The translations under genes were made by a program, and so were the position numbers. A stretch of DNA of 64,000 nucleotides from Collinsella sp. AF02-46-1 (GTDB taxonomy: Bacteria; Actinomycetota; Coriobacteriia; Coriobacteriales; Coriobacteriaceae), in contig NZ_QSBV01000010.1 in NCBI RefSeq assembly GCF_003465825.1, forward strand, positions 1-64,000, read 5' to 3'. Positions within the stretch are counted from its first letter, which is position 1, and each line of letters opens with the position of its first letter. Of the stretch, positions 9,781 to 17,744 are shown one piece after another. Under the pieces are notes generated by a model that did no database searches, had not been told where the DNA came from, and saw only the letters and a program-made list of their open reading frames with translations.

Positions 9781-9856
9781 CGCGCAGGTCTACCGACCTG
9801 ATGATCATTGGTTTTGAAAAAGTTACTAGAGAACCCTCCAAGAAAGAGGACCAAAC

Positions 9857-11566
9857 ATGAAGATAACCAAGAGCATCGCCCACCTGGCAGTAACCGCCGG
9901 ACTTACCGCAGTGTTGAGCTTCGGCGGCGTCATGGCCCCGGTGAGTATGGCGTTTGCAGCTGAGGGTGCTGCGACTGCGAATGGCTCGGTGACCATCACG
10001 AACGTTAAGGGCAACACTACCGAGTTCGAGGGCAATCAGATTTTCAAGGCCGATGTTGCTACGGTTGAAGGCAAGACGGTCGCGAGCAACATCACTTGGG
10101 CAAACGGTAGCGTGAAGACGGCTGTCGAGGAAGTTATCAGGGAAAAGGAGCCGAATTACAAGGGTAAGACTGCTCAGGATGCTGCAGACTGGATCACGAA
10201 TGAGGTGACAGGTACCGATGAGACAACCCGTGTTGACTCTAATCACATTGCTTATAAGATTGCCGCTGCCGTAGACAATCTTACTGAAAAGACGACAACG
10301 ACAAACGGCGCTGCCTCCGGTCTCGCGCACGGTTACTGGCTCTTTGTGACCAAAGCCGACACCATTAATGAGGGCGAGGCGGGTACGTCCCCCATCTTCA
10401 CTGTCGTGGGAAGCACTCCCGTTAACGTCAGCGAGAAAACCGGCATCCCCACCGTCGAGAAAAAGATCGTGAGTGATGCCGACAACACAGAACACGATGC
10501 CGCTGACTCCCAGATCGGCCAGGACGTGACGTACAACCTCTACGGCACCGTCGCCGAGAACTTCGATAAGTACGATACGTATTTCTATCAGTTCTCCGAC
10601 CAGATCTCCAAGGGCCTGACGCTGCAGTCGGGCGCTGAGGTCTATCTATACGATAGCGTGAGCGATGCAAAAGGCGATCTGACCCACAAGACCGGTCGGA
10701 AAATTACGAACAACTTTAAACAGAGTGCTGAAACTGTCGATAGTTCAACTGGTGCTAAGACGACAAAGTGGACCTGTGAAAACCTGAAGGACGTCAGCGG
10801 AATCACTAAACAATCCTGTGTCGTCGTCTCCTATAAGGCGCGGATTAACACGGACGCTATTGTTGCCGGCACTGAGGGTAACGACAACACCGTGATACTT
10901 AACTACTCCAACGATCCCATGAACAAGGATGGCAAGGGCCAGACTCCGCCTGACAAGGTCAAGGACTACACCTACGGCCTCAAGATCAACAAGGTCGACC
11001 TGGGCACCGAGGCGGCCCTCGACGGTGCCGAGTTCACCATCCAGGCCACCGGAGCGGACGACGGTGCATCCACGAATTTGTACGTCCAGCAGGATGGCTC
11101 CCTTGGCAAAACCCCCTGGAAATTCAAGACCGCCAATGGCGGCATCATCAAAGTCGTCGGTCTCGACGCCGGTGTCTATACCGTCACGGAAACTTCTGCT
11201 CCCGACGGTTATACCACGGTCGAGCCTTTCACCTTCGAGATCAAGCCGACCATGAAGGCCGATGATCCGGGTGCCGGTCTTACTCTGCTCGGAAGCACGC
11301 TTGATCCTAAGAACCAGAACGACAAGATTATCGCCGGCCTCACCGACGGAAATTCTGGCGACAACAAGCTGACGGCGAAGTCTGACTCGGAGAAGGACTC
11401 CGACGGCACCTTTAACATTACCGTCGGCAATACCAAACAGATTAACCTCCCGCTGACCGGTCTTAATGGCGTGACCTTTACTTGGATCGCTGGTGGCGCG
11501 GTACTGTGCATCGGTGTGGCGCATCTCATCCGTAGTCGTAGGCGCGACGACGGCTCTGAGGAGTAG
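9857..11566 (+). CDS. LPXTG major pilin (second copy)
   Basis: This 569-residue protein is the likely backbone pilin. It has a signal peptide ending SMAFA-A, an N-terminal D2-type isopeptide domain, a C-terminal Cna-B domain with E-box-like YTVTETSAPDGY near residue 438, and a canonical LPLTG near residue 531 with a hydrophobic segment and RSRRRDD tail. The start follows AGAAAGAGGA. Two tandem paralogous pilins after a large adhesin is the usual tip-minor-major arrangement, but the expected pilus-polymerising class C sortase is absent here. Confidence 0.9.
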   Translation: MKITKSIAHLAVTAGLTAVLSFGGVMAPVSMAFAAEGAATANGSVTITNVKGNTTEFEGNQIFKADVATVEGKTVASNITWANGSVKTAVEEVIREKEPNYKGKTAQDAADWITNEVTGTDETTRVDSNHIAYKIAAAVDNLTEKTTTTNGAASGLAHGYWLFVTKADTINEGEAGTSPIFTVVGSTPVNVSEKTGIPTVEKKIVSDADNTEHDAADSQIGQDVTYNLYGTVAENFDKYDTYFYQFSDQISKGLTLQSGAEVYLYDSVSDAKGDLTHKTGRKITNNFKQSAETVDSSTGAKTTKWTCENLKDVSGITKQSCVVVSYKARINTDAIVAGTEGNDNTVILNYSNDPMNKDGKGQTPPDKVKDYTYGLKINKVDLGTEAALDGAEFTIQATGADDGASTNLYVQQDGSLGKTPWKFKTANGGIIKVVGLDAGVYTVTETSAPDGYTTVEPFTFEIKPTMKADDPGAGLTLLGSTLDPKNQNDKIIAGLTDGNSGDNKLTAKSDSEKDSDGTFNITVGNTKQINLPLTGLNGVTFTWIAGGAVLCIGVAHLIRSRRRDDGSEE

Positions 11567-11601
11567 TTGTTCGCCTCGACTATCAATACGAGACATGAAA
11601 A

Positions 11602-11645
11602 AGCGGGGCACCCGGTCGATGCGATCGGATGCCCCGCTACGTTTG
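11602..11645 (+). terminator. Terminator of the pilus locus
   Basis: AGCGGGGCA (11602-11610) pairs with TGCCCCGCT (11630-11638) and is preceded by an A run, so it may work for both convergent genes. Confidence 0.75.
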
Positions 11646-11648
11646 TGT

Positions 11649-11683
11649 ACCACCACAAAGGTGCCTGTCCCCTTTGTGGTGGT
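11649..11683. repeat. CCACCAC palindromic element, copy 1
   Basis: ACCACCACAAAGG and CCTTTGTGGTGGT enclose the core TGCCTGTC. Related copies lie at 57427-57467 and 57680-57717. Confidence 0.8.
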
Positions 11684-11689
11684 TGGCGG

Positions 11690-12835
11690 CTAGGCGGTGG
11701 GGGGTTCCGGCGTATTAGCCGGCTGTTGCGACTTGAGGTGGGCGTTGCGCCAGATGATCTGGATAACGTAGCCGAGCATAAAGACGAAGGCTGCGCCGCT
11801 GATGAAATCGCCTACGAGGGGGATTGCCGTAAGCGCGCCTGCGATCACGCCGCCGGCGGCTGCCATGGCGTAGCGGTTCTGGTTGTGTCCGACCATGCGG
11901 GCAATCGCGCACCCCGCAAAGGCGCTCGACACCAACGCGATGCCGATAACGCCGCACAAGAGGGTTCCGGCAAGCGGCAGGCCAGCGATTGAGATAATTA
12001 GCAGTAGGACGGCGGGGACGATAGCAATCGTGCCCAGAAGGCCGCTCACCCACAGGGGCGTGGGGCGCTGGTGGAGCATTCCGGCGGCGCTGGCGGTCGC
12101 GCGCGGAAAGACGAGCTCGAGCAGCAGAGCGACAAAGCAGGTCGAGAGCGCCGCGGCGACGATGCCGCCGATGACATCGTTAACAGTGGAAGTATCCTCG
12201 TTCTCGGTGCGGTCGATCTTGAGCGCGCCGACCTCGGCTCCCGCAGCGCGCTCGGGGTCCTCGGAGACGTGCGCGTTCACGGTGCCGGTGATGTGGGCGT
12301 TTTTGCCCAGGATGAGCTTGTCGGCCCAAACCTCAACATCGCCCTCGACGGTGCCATCGATGGTCACCGTATCGCCCGCAAGCGCTGCCGACTTGGTAGA
12401 GCCGCGCAGGGCAACCGTCTCGCCTATCGCATAGAAACAGTTGGCAGTGCTGTCGGAATTGAGCACGACATGCTGACCGGCTACCGTCACACTGCCATCA
12501 ACCGTGGTCTTGGCAACGTCGATGGTGCGTGCCGCCAGACGGACGGCGCCGCCCACCGTGCAGTCGCGAATTGAGAGGGTATCGCCCGCGGCGATGATAT
12601 CGCGGTCGATGGACGTATCGTCCAAGTTGAGGGCCTGACCTGCCCAGTACAGGTCACCTTCGACGCCGGACGAATTGGCGTCATTGTCGGTCGCAAGTAC
12701 GTTGCCTGCGGTGTCCGTGCCGGCGAACGACGCCGTGGGAAGTGCAGTGAGCGCGAGCGCGATGAGCGCGAATGCCATAAGCAGGCAGCGACGCATCTTG
12801 TGTGACGGCGCCGCCGCGGTTTGATTGAAAGCCAT
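11690..12835 (-). CDS. Beta-helix (polymer-forming-like) membrane protein
   Basis: This 381-residue protein has an N-terminal signal or anchor segment (residues 15-38), then a region of short repeated beta-strand units (about 50-195) resembling the right-handed helix of bactofilin-like polymer-forming proteins, and a C-terminal half with about four hydrophobic segments (220-365). I infer an extracytoplasmic beta-helix on a membrane domain. The start follows AAAGGA. It is convergent with the pilus locus. Its cellular role is not known. Confidence 0.75.
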   Translation of the reverse strand: MAFNQTAAAPSHKMRRCLLMAFALIALALTALPTASFAGTDTAGNVLATDNDANSSGVEGDLYWAGQALNLDDTSIDRDIIAAGDTLSIRDCTVGGAVRLAARTIDVAKTTVDGSVTVAGQHVVLNSDSTANCFYAIGETVALRGSTKSAALAGDTVTIDGTVEGDVEVWADKLILGKNAHITGTVNAHVSEDPERAAGAEVGALKIDRTENEDTSTVNDVIGGIVAAALSTCFVALLLELVFPRATASAAGMLHQRPTPLWVSGLLGTIAIVPAVLLLIISIAGLPLAGTLLCGVIGIALVSSAFAGCAIARMVGHNQNRYAMAAAGGVIAGALTAIPLVGDFISGAAFVFMLGYVIQIIWRNAHLKSQQPANTPEPPTA

Positions 12836-12942
12836 AGTTGATCCTTTTGTTAGGTGTTCGGCATATACCTAACAGGGTACCCAACGCGAGGGCGCTCTAA
12901 AAGAACCTCTCGGTTGCATTTCGAAGGATGAGCCCGCGCCAC

Positions 12943-13632
12943 CTACTTTTTGCGATGCAAGAAGCGCGCGATGTCTTCTTCGGTGGGGCTTTTGATGTCA
13001 AAGCGCAGTGAGAGCCAGCGCAGGCCCATGGTCACGACAACGCATACGACCAGCGCGGCGACATTGCTCACGATGCCGCTCATAACGAGACACACGTAGC
13101 TTGTCGATCCGGCGATGGCGGCGATGGCATAAAAGTTAGTACGTTGGAAAATGCCCGGAACCACGCCCATAAAGCCGTCGCGCAACATGCCGCCGCCCAC
13201 CGCGGTGAAAAAGCCCATCATGACGCACACCGCCGGCGCAAAGCCGTAGACCAGCGCCTTGTCTGCTCCAGTGGCGGCGTAGATGCCGACCGAGATGATG
13301 TCGAGCAGGGGAATGAGTTTTTCGGGCTTGTCGACGATTGCCGGGAAGATGTAGATGATTGCCGCCGTGGCGATGGAGAGCGGCAGCGCCATCGGCTGGT
13401 TGAGGATGTAGACGTTGCCCACCTGCAGCGTCATATCGCGCAAAAGACCGCCGCCCAGTCCACAGACCACGGCGAGCGCGACGGCGCCCACCAGGTCGAG
13501 CTTGTGCTCGCGCGCGACCAACACACCCGAGATCGATGCAGCGACAACAGCGAACATCTCGAGCCAAAACGGAATGGCGACCATGGCATCCGAGGCATGT
13601 GAGGTAACGGTTACGGCGGCGATGACGGGCAA
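12943..13632 (-). CDS. TRIC-type cation channel family membrane protein (UPF0126)
   Basis: This 229-residue protein has seven hydrophobic segments arranged as two similar halves, each with a glycine-rich GGGLLRD or GGGMLRD motif, the hallmark of bacterial TRIC/YicG channels. It probably conducts K+ or other monovalent cations as a trimer. A TTG at 13632 is chosen because AAAGGA lies seven bases upstream. It is a single-gene unit. Confidence 0.88.
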   Translation of the reverse strand: MPVIAAVTVTSHASDAMVAIPFWLEMFAVVAASISGVLVAREHKLDLVGAVALAVVCGLGGGLLRDMTLQVGNVYILNQPMALPLSIATAAIIYIFPAIVDKPEKLIPLLDIISVGIYAATGADKALVYGFAPAVCVMMGFFTAVGGGMLRDGFMGVVPGIFQRTNFYAIAAIAGSTSYVCLVMSGIVSNVAALVVCVVVTMGLRWLSLRFDIKSPTEEDIARFLHRKK

Positions 13633-13765
13633 GATGGGGTCCTTTGGATCGTGGGTTTAGACAATGCCCGTACATAGTACATGGTTGGCGGGCGTGGCGA
13701 CCCTATTGCTCGGTAAACGGTCGGGACCGGGTGGGGGCGTGGCGTTACTGGAATGCCAGGGATCC

Positions 13766-13844
13766 AAAACATGTACGTCACCCTCCAAAAACGACATTTT
13801 CCGACATCTTTGAAGGCTGACGTACATGTTTGGATTGAGCTCAC
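13766..13844 (+). repeat. 79-bp palindromic element, left copy
   Basis: The arms AAACATGTACGTCA and TGACGTACATGTTT enclose an asymmetric middle containing ACGACATTTTCCGACATC. A near-identical inverted copy lies at 14955-15033, so the two bracket the nuclease-like gene between them. Confidence 0.9.
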
Positions 13845-13936
13845 AGCATGAGTGAGTTGATTTACTCACATCCGGTATATTTCCCCACTTCAACGGACAT
13901 AAGAGTTGGATACCGGCTCAGAGCGAGAGGCCCTCA

Positions 13937-14944
13937 ATGGATACCCCTGTTCTCATTTCGCATAAAACTGCATGGCTTGTCCATCATGCACCCCAGAATT
14001 TGGTTCAGTCTCTTGCGCGGCACGACTACCAGATAGGCGCACAAGGCATTTCCACCCAACAACGCGTTGTGCGCATACGACAGGCGCTTACCGACTGCGG
14101 CATTCCGTCCGATATGCTCAAGACTATCGATATCTCGGTTGTATTCGAGTTCGAGCGAATTCGCACCAAAGGCGTCATTTGCCACATGCTTGGACAAAAT
14201 CTTCCCTACGAGCATATTAACGAGTTGACGCCCGGAGTCTTTATCACCGACGAAGCCTTCACCTTCGTGCTCGCTGCCGAGTGGATGGATAGGATCGAAT
14301 ATCTCGAATATGGCTATGAAGTTTGCGGCGATTATCGCATGAGGCTCAATCCCGCCGACCCTTATACCGAGCAACCAGCCACCACCTCCAAGGATGAAAT
14401 AACCGAACTGCTCGATCGGCACCCCGGCAAACCCGGTGCCACACGTGCACGGCTCGCGCTCAGGCACATCTACGATCACTCGGCCTCGCCTATGGAGACC
14501 GCTTCGGCAATTGCCCTCTCGCTCCCAACAAGCGAAGGCGGCGTTGGCATTAGAGGTATCGAACTCAACAAACCGCTCGAGATCCCTCAACGTCTCTGGC
14601 ATTGCGCCAAAGCTCGAACACTCAAAATCGATGCGCTCGTGACCTATAAGCGCAGGGAGCTCGGTATCGAATATAAGGGCGGTTTTCACGATGAGCTCGA
14701 GCGCAAGGGAGCAGATGCGGAGCGAGAGGCCGTTCTCTCCCAAATGGGATATCGAATCGTTACGCTCACTTCGGCTCAGTTCGGCAGCCAGCTCGCCTTT
14801 CACCGCGCCATGAACAACATTCGCGAAGCACTCGGCATGCCTCGCTGTACCGACACCGGGTACCAGAGAAAACAAAACGAACTACGCAAGGCACTTATCC
14901 GCAACTGGAAAAGCATGCGAGACGAAGAGGCACCTTCCGAATAG
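13937..14944 (+). CDS. DUF559/Vsr-like nuclease-fold protein with AbiEi-like N-terminus
   Basis: This 335-residue protein has two parts. The first (about 1-135) resembles the AbiEi-like module common before DUF559 in actinobacteria, with LISHKTAWLVHHAP and, near 100, GVFITDEAFTFVLAAEW. The second carries SPMET (184-188) and a Vsr/PD-(D/E)XK-like core: D232, E245, K247 in IEYKGGFH and H251, then a terminal strand YRIVTLTSAQF. The likely activity is DNA cleavage; the target is unknown. The start follows GAGAGG. A paralogue is at 61380-62507. Both are bracketed by paired repeats. Confidence 0.75.
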   Translation: MDTPVLISHKTAWLVHHAPQNLVQSLARHDYQIGAQGISTQQRVVRIRQALTDCGIPSDMLKTIDISVVFEFERIRTKGVICHMLGQNLPYEHINELTPGVFITDEAFTFVLAAEWMDRIEYLEYGYEVCGDYRMRLNPADPYTEQPATTSKDEITELLDRHPGKPGATRARLALRHIYDHSASPMETASAIALSLPTSEGGVGIRGIELNKPLEIPQRLWHCAKARTLKIDALVTYKRRELGIEYKGGFHDELERKGADAEREAVLSQMGYRIVTLTSAQFGSQLAFHRAMNNIREALGMPRCTDTGYQRKQNELRKALIRNWKSMRDEEAPSE

Positions 14945-14954
14945 TGCCGCTCCC

Positions 14955-15033
14955 GTGAGCTCAATCCAAACGTGTACGTCAGCCTCCAGAGATGTCGAAA
15001 AATGTCGGTTTTGGAGGGTGACGTACATGTTTT
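14955..15033 (-). repeat. 79-bp palindromic element, right copy (inverted)
   Basis: This is the reverse complement of the element at 13766-13844 with a few substitutions, including the shared outer GTGAGCTC. It begins ten bases after the nuclease stop codon, so it may also act as a terminator. Confidence 0.9.
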
Positions 15034-15069
15034 TGAGGGAAAGGCGGGATCGAGACGTATCTCGATAAC

Positions 15070-15096
15070 AAAAAAGCCCCCGTTGCCGGGAGCTTT
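15070..15096 (-). terminator. Terminator of the tRNA-Ser cluster
   Basis: Read on the minus strand, GCTCCCGG and a matching CGGGGGC flank a short loop and end in a T6 run. Confidence 0.8.
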
Positions 15097-15107
15097 CTCA
15101 ACCAAAA

Positions 15108-15198
15108 TGGCGGAGGAGGAGGGATTCGAACCCTCGTGACCTTATACAGGCCAAACGGTTTTCGAGACCGCCGCATTCAACCACTCTGCCACCCCTCC
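15108..15198 (-). tRNA. tRNA-Ser (CGA)
   Basis: On the minus strand the acceptor GGAGGGG pairs with the 3' CTCCTCC, a long variable arm typical of Ser tRNAs is present, the T-loop is GGTTCGAATCC, and the anticodon loop CTCGAAA gives CGA. CCA is encoded. Confidence 0.93.
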
Positions 15199-15213
15199 GC
15201 GTGGGGTAAAAAC

Positions 15214-15236
15214 AAAGCAGGCTCGAAGGCCTGCTT
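15214..15236 (-). terminator. Hairpin between the two tRNA-Ser genes
   Basis: AAAGCAGG and CCTGCTTT flank a short loop; probably a processing or weak termination hairpin. Confidence 0.5.
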
Positions 15237-15246
15237 TGGAATTAAC

Positions 15247-15337
15247 TGGCGGAGAGTCAGGGATTTGAACCCTGGAGACGCTTTTGACGCCTACACGATT
15301 TCCAATCGTGCTCCTTCGGCCACTCGGACAACTCTCC
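15247..15337 (-). tRNA. tRNA-Ser (GGA)
   Basis: On the minus strand GGAGAGT pairs with ACTCTCC, the variable arm is long, the T-loop is GGTTCAAATCC and the anticodon loop TTGGAAA gives GGA. CCA is encoded. Confidence 0.93.
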
Positions 15338-15353
15338 GTTAAATGCGAAAATC

Positions 15354-15381
15354 AGTATACACGAGGAATCGCAAAGTGCAA
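15354..15381 (-). promoter_or_regulatory. Promoter of the tRNA-Ser pair
   Basis: On the minus strand TTGCAC (15376-15381) and TATACT (15354-15359) are spaced by 16 bp, upstream of tRNA-Ser(GGA). Confidence 0.5.
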
Positions 15382-15831
15382 ACAGAAAAGTTGGCATTTT
15401 TTGAAACGCTTGGCTTCGTGACGGGATCTAGGAGGCCAAAAACGGGCTCTGACCAGCATGACTGCATGCGGCAAATTGTTCAAAATGGGTATTTATAAAC
15501 GACGCCGCACCAATTTTAAAAATAATTGAACGGTGTTGTGAACCACTGGTATGCATTTCGCGACCACAGCCTTGCAATTGCTGACCTGCGGTTTGATTTG
15601 GTTTGTATCCGCAGCGCCGTATCTTGTCCACAGTTCCGTCAAGCATTTGGTCAGCATTTGGTTGGAAGACGCATGAAGTGCCGTGTGAGTATGGACATAT
15701 GTGGAGGTCATGAGGTTGTAGCTGCATATTCTTGCAGCCTGGGAGGTTGAAAGATATTATTACCAAGTCTTTTCCTGCTTCAGGCGCACCTTCACGACCT
15801 GAAGCCACATTTGCCCAGAGGAGGTGACAAT
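15382..15831 (+). promoter_or_regulatory. Leader region of the rpsF operon
   Basis: This 450-bp gene-free stretch includes one DnaA-box-like TTGTCCACA (15624-15632), a tandem CATTTGGT, a small hairpin at 15721-15738 and a hairpin CTTCAGG/CCTGAAG at 15778-15804 directly before the ribosome site. The last could be an S6:S18-binding autoregulatory leader, but I could not confirm the conserved motif. No gene is supported. Confidence 0.35.
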
Positions 15832-16125
15832 ATGAAGGCTTATGAACTGCTGTTCTTTGATGACCCGTCGCACGACCCCGAGACTCGTCTCGCTGTTATG
15901 AAGCGTATCGATACCACGATCGCTGAGGGCGCTGGCAAGGTCGACTCCGTTGACGAGTGGGGCAAGCGCAAGCTCGCCTACGAGATCAACGACCTCACCG
16001 ATGGTGACTACACCCTCATCAACTTCCACGCAGATCCTACCCAGATCGCCGAGCTTGATCGCGTCCTGCGCATCACCGACGCTGTGGTCCGCCACATGAT
16101 CGTCCGTCGCGACGACCAGGAGTAA
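15832..16125 (+). CDS. rpsF: 30S ribosomal protein S6
   Basis: This 97-residue S6 protein binds S18 on the small-subunit platform. MKAYELLFFDDPSH, the WGKRKLAYEINDLTDGDY block and FHADPTQIAELDRVLRI match the family. ATG 15832 follows AGGAGGTGA with ideal spacing. It leads the conserved rpsF-ssb-rpsR-rplI operon, as in many bacteria. Confidence 0.97.
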   Translation: MKAYELLFFDDPSHDPETRLAVMKRIDTTIAEGAGKVDSVDEWGKRKLAYEINDLTDGDYTLINFHADPTQIAELDRVLRITDAVVRHMIVRRDDQE

Positions 16126-16173
16126 GACTGTCGTTTTGGACTGGGCTTGTGCCCCAAGAGGAAGTAGTGAGTT

Positions 16174-16626
16174 ATGAGCATCAATCGAGTGAACATCACC
16201 GGTAACCTCACGCGTGATCCCGAGCTGCGCGCCACCGCCGGCGGAACCCAGGTTCTGTCCTTTGGCGTCGCCGTGAACGATCGTCGCCGCAACCCGCAGA
16301 CTGGCGAGTGGGAGGACTATCCCAACTTTGTCGACTGCACTATGTTCGGCACGCGCGCCGAGGCCGTGAGCCGTTTCCTGGCAAAGGGAAACAAGGTCGC
16401 GATCGAGGGCAAGCTGCGCTACAGCTCTTGGGAGCGCGATGGTCAGCGCCGGAGCAAGCTTGAGGTCATCGTCGATGAGATCGAGTTTATGAGCTCCCGT
16501 GGTGGCCAGGGTGGCTACGATCAGGGCGGTTACGCCCCCGCAGCTCCCGCGCCCGCAGCACGTCCTGCCGCACCGGTGGCTACGCCGCCCGCGGTCGACG
16601 TCTACGATGAGGACATCCCGTTCTAA
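16174..16626 (+). CDS. ssb: Single-stranded DNA-binding protein
   Basis: This 150-residue protein has an N-terminal OB fold (MSINRVNITGNLTRDPELR through about residue 105), a Gly/Gln and Pro/Ala-rich linker and the acidic tip DEDIPF that recruits replication and repair partners. Position between rpsF and rpsR is the classic context. Confidence 0.97.
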   Translation: MSINRVNITGNLTRDPELRATAGGTQVLSFGVAVNDRRRNPQTGEWEDYPNFVDCTMFGTRAEAVSRFLAKGNKVAIEGKLRYSSWERDGQRRSKLEVIVDEIEFMSSRGGQGGYDQGGYAPAAPAPAARPAAPVATPPAVDVYDEDIPF

Positions 16627-16698
16627 GGGCTGTTCACCTATTTTTGAGTGAGAGGCGGCTTCGGTTCGCCGAAGTTGCCAAACGAAAGGTATTTTGAC

Positions 16699-16965
16699 AT
16701 GGCTAATGATTTTTCTGCACGTCAGCCGCGTCGTAAGTACTGCCAGTTCTGCAAGGAGAACACTGAGTTCATCGACTATAAGGACACTCAGCTTCTCCGT
16801 AAGTACATGACCGACCGTGGCAAGATCAAGCCCCGTCGCGTCACTGGCGCTTGCACGCAGCATCAGCATGACATCGCCAACGCCATCAAGCGCGCCCGCG
16901 AGATGGCTCTCCTGCCGTACACCGTCCCCGTGGTTTCCTCTCGTGGCAACCGCGACCGCGGCTAA
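16699..16965 (+). CDS. rpsR: 30S ribosomal protein S18
   Basis: This 88-residue S18 protein carries [35 protein letters not shown] and the basic [13 protein letters not shown]. The CxxC near the start suggests a zinc-type S18. ATG 16699 is chosen over an upstream GTG because the protein then matches family length and follows GAAAGG. Confidence 0.95.
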   Translation: MANDFSARQPRRKYCQFCKENTEFIDYKDTQLLRKYMTDRGKIKPRRVTGACTQHQHDIANAIKRAREMALLPYTVPVVSSRGNRDRG

Positions 16966-16980
16966 GAAGGGAGACGCATC

Positions 16981-17520
16981 ATGAAGGTTATTCTTCTCGA
17001 TGAGATCAAGGGCAAGGGCGGCGAGGGTGACGTCGTAGAGGTCGCTCAGGGTTACGCTGAGAACTTCCTGTTCCCCAAGAAGCTCGCTGTTGCCGCCACC
17101 AAGGGCAACCTCAAGCAGCTTGACGAGCGTCGCAACAACATCGCCAAGCGCGAGGCCGTCCGTCTGGCTACCGCCAACGAGACCAAGGCTGCCTTCGAGG
17201 GCAAGACGGTCACCGTTGACGTCAAGGTCGGCGACGAGGGCATCCTCTTTGGCTCCGTTACCGCCGCTATGATCGCTGACGCCATCAAGGCTCAGCTCGG
17301 TATGGACATCGACCGCAAGCGCGTCGAGCTCGGTAAGCCCATCAAGGTTGCCGGTGCCCACACCGTTGCCATCTCGCTGTACCGCGAGATCAAGGCCGAG
17401 GTTGTCGTTCTCGTCGGCGTTACCGCCGAGGAGCTCGCTGCCGAGGCTGAGGCTGAGGAGGCCGCTGAGGTCGCCGAGGCCGAGACCGCCGAGGTCGAGA
17501 CTGAGGCTGCTGCCGAGTAG
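16981..17520 (+). CDS. rplI: 50S ribosomal protein L9 with acidic tail
   Basis: The N-terminal MKVILLDEIKGKGGEGDVVEVAQGY block and connecting helix match L9, which spans between ribosomes and helps frame maintenance. At 179 residues it is about 30 longer than usual; the extra residues are an Ala/Glu-rich acidic tail (about 150-179). It starts 15 bases after rpsR and is followed by a terminator. Confidence 0.96.
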   Translation: MKVILLDEIKGKGGEGDVVEVAQGYAENFLFPKKLAVAATKGNLKQLDERRNNIAKREAVRLATANETKAAFEGKTVTVDVKVGDEGILFGSVTAAMIADAIKAQLGMDIDRKRVELGKPIKVAGAHTVAISLYREIKAEVVVLVGVTAEELAAEAEAEEAAEVAEAETAEVETEAAAE

Positions 17521-17552
17521 CATTTGCTGCAACGCAACAATCTTGTTCTAAG

Positions 17553-17590
17553 AAGGGCGCTCTGGGAAACCGGGGCGCCCTTTTGTTTTT
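17553..17590 (+). terminator. Terminator of the rpsF-ssb-rpsR-rplI operon
   Basis: AAGGGCGC and GCGCCCTT flank a loop, followed by TTTTGTTTTTT. Confidence 0.85.
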
Positions 17591-17744
17591 TGCGCTGAGT
17601 GAGTGTCATGGTGAATGTTGCGTCGAAGTCCTATATACGGGACCGTTCATCCGTTTCGTTCGGTGATGATTGGCGGCGCGTGGCGCGTTTTGGGACCGTG
17701 GCTGATACTATGGATGCTCGCAAGCGATATGAATGAGGATGCTC

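Noticed and set aside
9781..9856. Possible cyclic-di-GMP riboswitch before the second pilin
   Set aside because: There is a small hairpin (AGGTC/GACCT), but the conserved riboswitch sequences could not be aligned.
15624..15632. Single DnaA-box-like TTGTCCACA, possible origin
   Set aside because: One box without a cluster or AT-rich unwinding region is not enough for an origin call.
15760..17532. Minus-strand frame across the rpsF-rplI operon
   Set aside because: Overlaps four certain genes and has no independent evidence.
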